From CAZFZT01 sp964523675 (GTDB lineage: Bacteria > Planctomycetota > Phycisphaerae > Phycisphaerales > SM1A02), in the NCBI GenBank assembly GCA_964523675.1, contig CAZFZT010000111.1:1-7817 (forward strand): a DNA stretch of 7,817 bases, read 5' to 3'. Numbering within the stretch: position 1 is the stretch's first letter; every line of letters begins with the position of its first letter. The translations under genes were made by a program, and so were the position numbers. Of the stretch, positions 6,064-7,817 are shown one piece after another. Under the pieces are notes generated by a model, which was not told where the DNA came from, did no database searches, and saw only the letters and a program-made list of their open reading frames with translations.

Positions 6064-6975
6064 GTGGAAGCGCCGCCGCCGATCGTGCATACGTTGCTAC
6101 CGCTGTACGCGCTGCGATTGTCAGTCGGCTTGCTGACGACGCTCATCGGGTTGGTAATGGGCATATACGTGGCAGTGACGGGAATCAGCGGTGGCTCACC
6201 GATTCTCGGAGTGCTCCTTGGCGCTGCAGCATGCGGCGCTTTCGTAGGAGGGGGCCTGGCTTACGAACATTCGATTCGCAAGCGGACAATACCGCGCGAG
6301 GATGATGTGCCGGCTCAGGACGATTGCGAGTTTCCATTTGCGCCGGAATTGCGCCACGTCGCCATCCGCCTGATCGAGTTGCCTTGGATGGAGCGGCAGA
6401 CCGACTGCCAGAGGGCATGGCAGGAGTTTACAGAAGGATGTCATCGGCTGGGACTTGCGCGGCCGCGCACGATCGTTCACAGCGGCTTGGCAACGCGGCT
6501 CGGCGCGCTGGAGCGTCCAGGTCATGGCATGGAACCGGAACCGATACTCGGCAGCGGCGATGGGCCTGTCACCACTACCGTGCTTTGGGTAACGTTCTTC
6601 CTAGCTTTCGGAGCAATTCAGCTTTCGATGGGACATTGGTTCGGCGGATCAATGATGCTCTTCGTCGCGGGCATCTTCGCATTCAGTTCGATTCCGTCAC
6701 TGCGCGATCGCTTTCGGATTATGCGCTGGGACGATGGGAACCTGGTTGCGGGTATGGGCGGGGTGAAGGACGTTGGCAGCGATCGTCTCTGGAGCGTGAA
6801 CGATGCGGTCATGCTTGTGCGAACGAAGCAGCCGGTTGGCGCACTGTTTGTCCGGTTCGTCGGTGAAGCAGGCATCCTTCGCCTGACGTTCGTTAATGAA
6901 CGCGACCCTGACTTTGTCAAAATGTGGCAGCGCTGGAACCACCCGCGTCCGAAGCCAGAATTGATGCATAGCTAG
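6064..6975 (+). CDS. Four-helix membrane protein of unknown function
   Basis: I do not recognise this 303-residue protein. It has two N-terminal helices (about 13-39 and 45-68, the second rich in Gly/Ala), then a soluble cytoplasmic-type segment (about 70-168) with 'ELPWMERQTDCQRAWQEF'. Two more helices follow (about 170-190 and 193-213). The C-terminal soluble domain (about 218-303) is beta-strand-like: 'RFRIMRWDDGNLVAG', 'GALFVRFVGEAG', 'ILRLTFVNERDPDFV', then a helix 'FVKMWQRW'. That strand series closing with an amphipathic helix recalls a bacterial PH-like domain, which is inference only. GTG at 6064 is the only canonical start after an in-frame TGA at 6037-6039. The gene is bracketed by inverted decamer arrays and converges with the gene at 7060-7560. 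Long, coherent hydrophobic pattern and frame support a real gene. Confidence 0.75.
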   Translation: MEAPPPIVHTLLPLYALRLSVGLLTTLIGLVMGIYVAVTGISGGSPILGVLLGAAACGAFVGGGLAYEHSIRKRTIPREDDVPAQDDCEFPFAPELRHVAIRLIELPWMERQTDCQRAWQEFTEGCHRLGLARPRTIVHSGLATRLGALERPGHGMEPEPILGSGDGPVTTTVLWVTFFLAFGAIQLSMGHWFGGSMMLFVAGIFAFSSIPSLRDRFRIMRWDDGNLVAGMGGVKDVGSDRLWSVNDAVMLVRTKQPVGALFVRFVGEAGILRLTFVNERDPDFVKMWQRWNHPRPKPELMHS

Positions 6976-7005
6976 CTCACATTGAGATGACTCTCATCGC
7001 ACCGT

Positions 7006-7033
7006 CTCCGTGGCCCTCCGTGGCCCCCGGTGG
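7006..7033. repeat. Decamer tandem repeat in reverse orientation
   Basis: Units ctccgtggcc, ctccgtggcc and a degenerate cccggtgg lie between two convergent genes (stops at 6975 and 7060). They are the reverse complement of the CCACGGAGGG array at 6000-6029. In this position the element may also serve as a shared 3' end for both transcripts, though no clear terminator stem with a T-tract is seen in 6976-7059. Confidence 0.8.
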
Positions 7034-7059
7034 TGCATTCACTTTTCCGACACGGCCCG

Positions 7060-7560
7060 TCAGATCGCATACTCGCCCCGGCTTGTGCTGCGCGGTTCGA
7101 CCTTGAAACGTCCCACAGCGCGCAGAGCCGCCATCGCGCGATCGTCTGAACTGCGCACCTCGTCATAGTCGCCGCGAATCGCCTTGAGCGCGTTGCGCTC
7201 CGCTTCGATTTCATGCGAAGTGCGGAAACCGAATCGCCGAAGGATCGGCACCGGTGGGCACCAGCCCTGGAGCGCGTGCTGGAACAGGAAGCCGGCCACG
7301 ATTGCGGGCAGAAAGAACCACTTCCTGCGTCTGGTCGAGAGGCCCAGCACCGTGCCGAGAAACGCAAGCGCAGCGGCATTGGCTTCGATGGCGCGCTCAA
7401 CGTCCCACTCCTCATCAAGTTCTCGGAGCCGATCTGAAATGCGCTCAGGCCGGCTGGCGTAGTGACTTACGCTGGCTTCCGTCTGCCGCTGAATGCGCTG
7501 ATTGATGGGCTCGGCGGTATGGCGAGGGACGCGATTGGCGCTCGATGAGATGACTCGCAT
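7060..7560 (-). CDS. YgaP-like (DUF2892) transmembrane domain protein
   Basis: This 166-residue protein starts at ATG 7560-7558 with 'MRVISSSANRVPRHTAEPIN'. A polar N-terminal half contains an acidic stretch 'RLRELDEEWDVER' (45-56). A helical hairpin follows: helix one about 60-75, a basic turn 'STRRRK', and helix two about 80-97. Then comes 'ALQGWCPPVPILRRFGFRT' (96-114), the G-x-C-P motif followed by a hydrophobic segment that marks the YgaP-like membrane domain (DUF2892). In E. coli YgaP this domain anchors a rhodanese, but no rhodanese is present here. The rest (115-166) is charged: 'HEIEAERNALKAIRGDY' and a tail. The frame stays open upstream to 7764, but that part encodes a proline run from the poly-G tract and unnatural sequence, so the internal ATG is preferred. 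No clear Shine-Dalgarno. Function is unknown beyond a membrane location. Confidence 0.8.
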   Translation of the reverse strand: MRVISSSANRVPRHTAEPINQRIQRQTEASVSHYASRPERISDRLRELDEEWDVERAIEANAAALAFLGTVLGLSTRRRKWFFLPAIVAGFLFQHALQGWCPPVPILRRFGFRTSHEIEAERNALKAIRGDYDEVRSSDDRAMAALRAVGRFKVEPRSTSRGEYAI

Positions 7561-7730
7561 GAGCGAGAGTAGGTGCGCCGGCAACGCCGATGGGCTGCGA
7601 AACCCGCCGTAAATCCCGCACGGCGCGGTATCTTCTATGCCATGGCGGTGCCTGAAGCGCGACGCAGTGTGCCTGGAGACCCGATATCCCCAGGTTATCC
7701 ACGTATTTTCCGGTTCGACTTGACAATCTA

Positions 7731-7817
7731 GGGGGGGGGGGGGGGGGGGTGGCGGTATGGGCAATTTAAAGGCCTATGTATGTGGGGGGGTTGGGGTTCC
7801 GGGGCCTGTTTTTTCAC
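7731..7817. other. Run of 19 G and low-complexity G-rich end
   Basis: A homopolymer of 19 G (7731-7749) is followed by 68 bases with further G runs (seven G at 7784-7790, then gggg twice) and a T run. No coding or repeat logic carries across from the left. This is either a sequencing/assembly artefact at a contig end or a true G tract. The stretch 7561-7730 holds only the leader of the minus-strand gene. Confidence 0.7.

Noticed and set aside
6324..6866. 180-codon plus-strand frame inside the 6064-6975 gene
   Set aside because: The product is Arg/Gly-rich without membrane segments or motifs, while the 6064 frame shows coherent helices.
6983..6996. TGAGA-TGAC-TCTCA hairpin as a terminator between convergent genes
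   Set aside because: The stem is only five AT-containing pairs and no T-tract follows.
7561..7764. Upstream extension of the YgaP-like protein to an ATG at 7764
   Set aside because: It would begin with a proline run translated from the poly-G tract and continue with sequence unlike the family; the ATG at 7560 gives a natural N terminus.

Overview
The window is high-GC bacterial DNA (roughly 60% by eye). Short non-Shine-Dalgarno leaders, a YgaP-like 'GWCPP' membrane protein, and heptamer (GGAGTTA) and decamer (CCACGGAGGG) repeat arrays between genes all fit an environmental Planctomycetes/Phycisphaerae-type genome. That taxonomic guess is inference with low confidence. The far right end looks like a degraded contig edge.

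Layout: (1) 1-215, minus strand: the start of a cardiolipin synthase-like gene, cut by the window edge. (2) 216-379: a divergent intergenic region with one weak promoter candidate. (3) 380-829: a small two-helix membrane protein of unknown function. (4) 913-2250: trkA. (5) 2251-2371: a long inverted repeat of GGNGTTA/TAACNCC heptamers. (6) 2372-3985: trkH. (7) 3986-4321: a second heptamer inverted repeat followed by an N-terminal coding stretch with no usable start codon. (8) 4322-5962: a SulP anion transporter with a C-terminal STAS domain. (9) 6000-6029 and 7006-7033: decamer arrays in opposite orientations around an unrecognised four-helix membrane protein (6064-6975). (10) 7060-7560, minus strand: a YgaP/DUF2892-like membrane protein. 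(11) 7561-7817: a leader region, a run of 19 G and low-complexity sequence.

Functionally the centre is an ion-transport cluster. TrkA (cytoplasmic nucleotide-binding gate) and TrkH (K+-translocating subunit) together make a complete Trk/Ktr-type potassium uptake system. The SulP protein would bring in an anion such as sulfate or bicarbonate. Nothing here amounts to a wholly new system. The most notable points are the repeat architecture at gene boundaries and the SulP start, where conserved coding sequence extends upstream of every canonical start codon and runs back into a heptamer repeat containing an in-frame stop.
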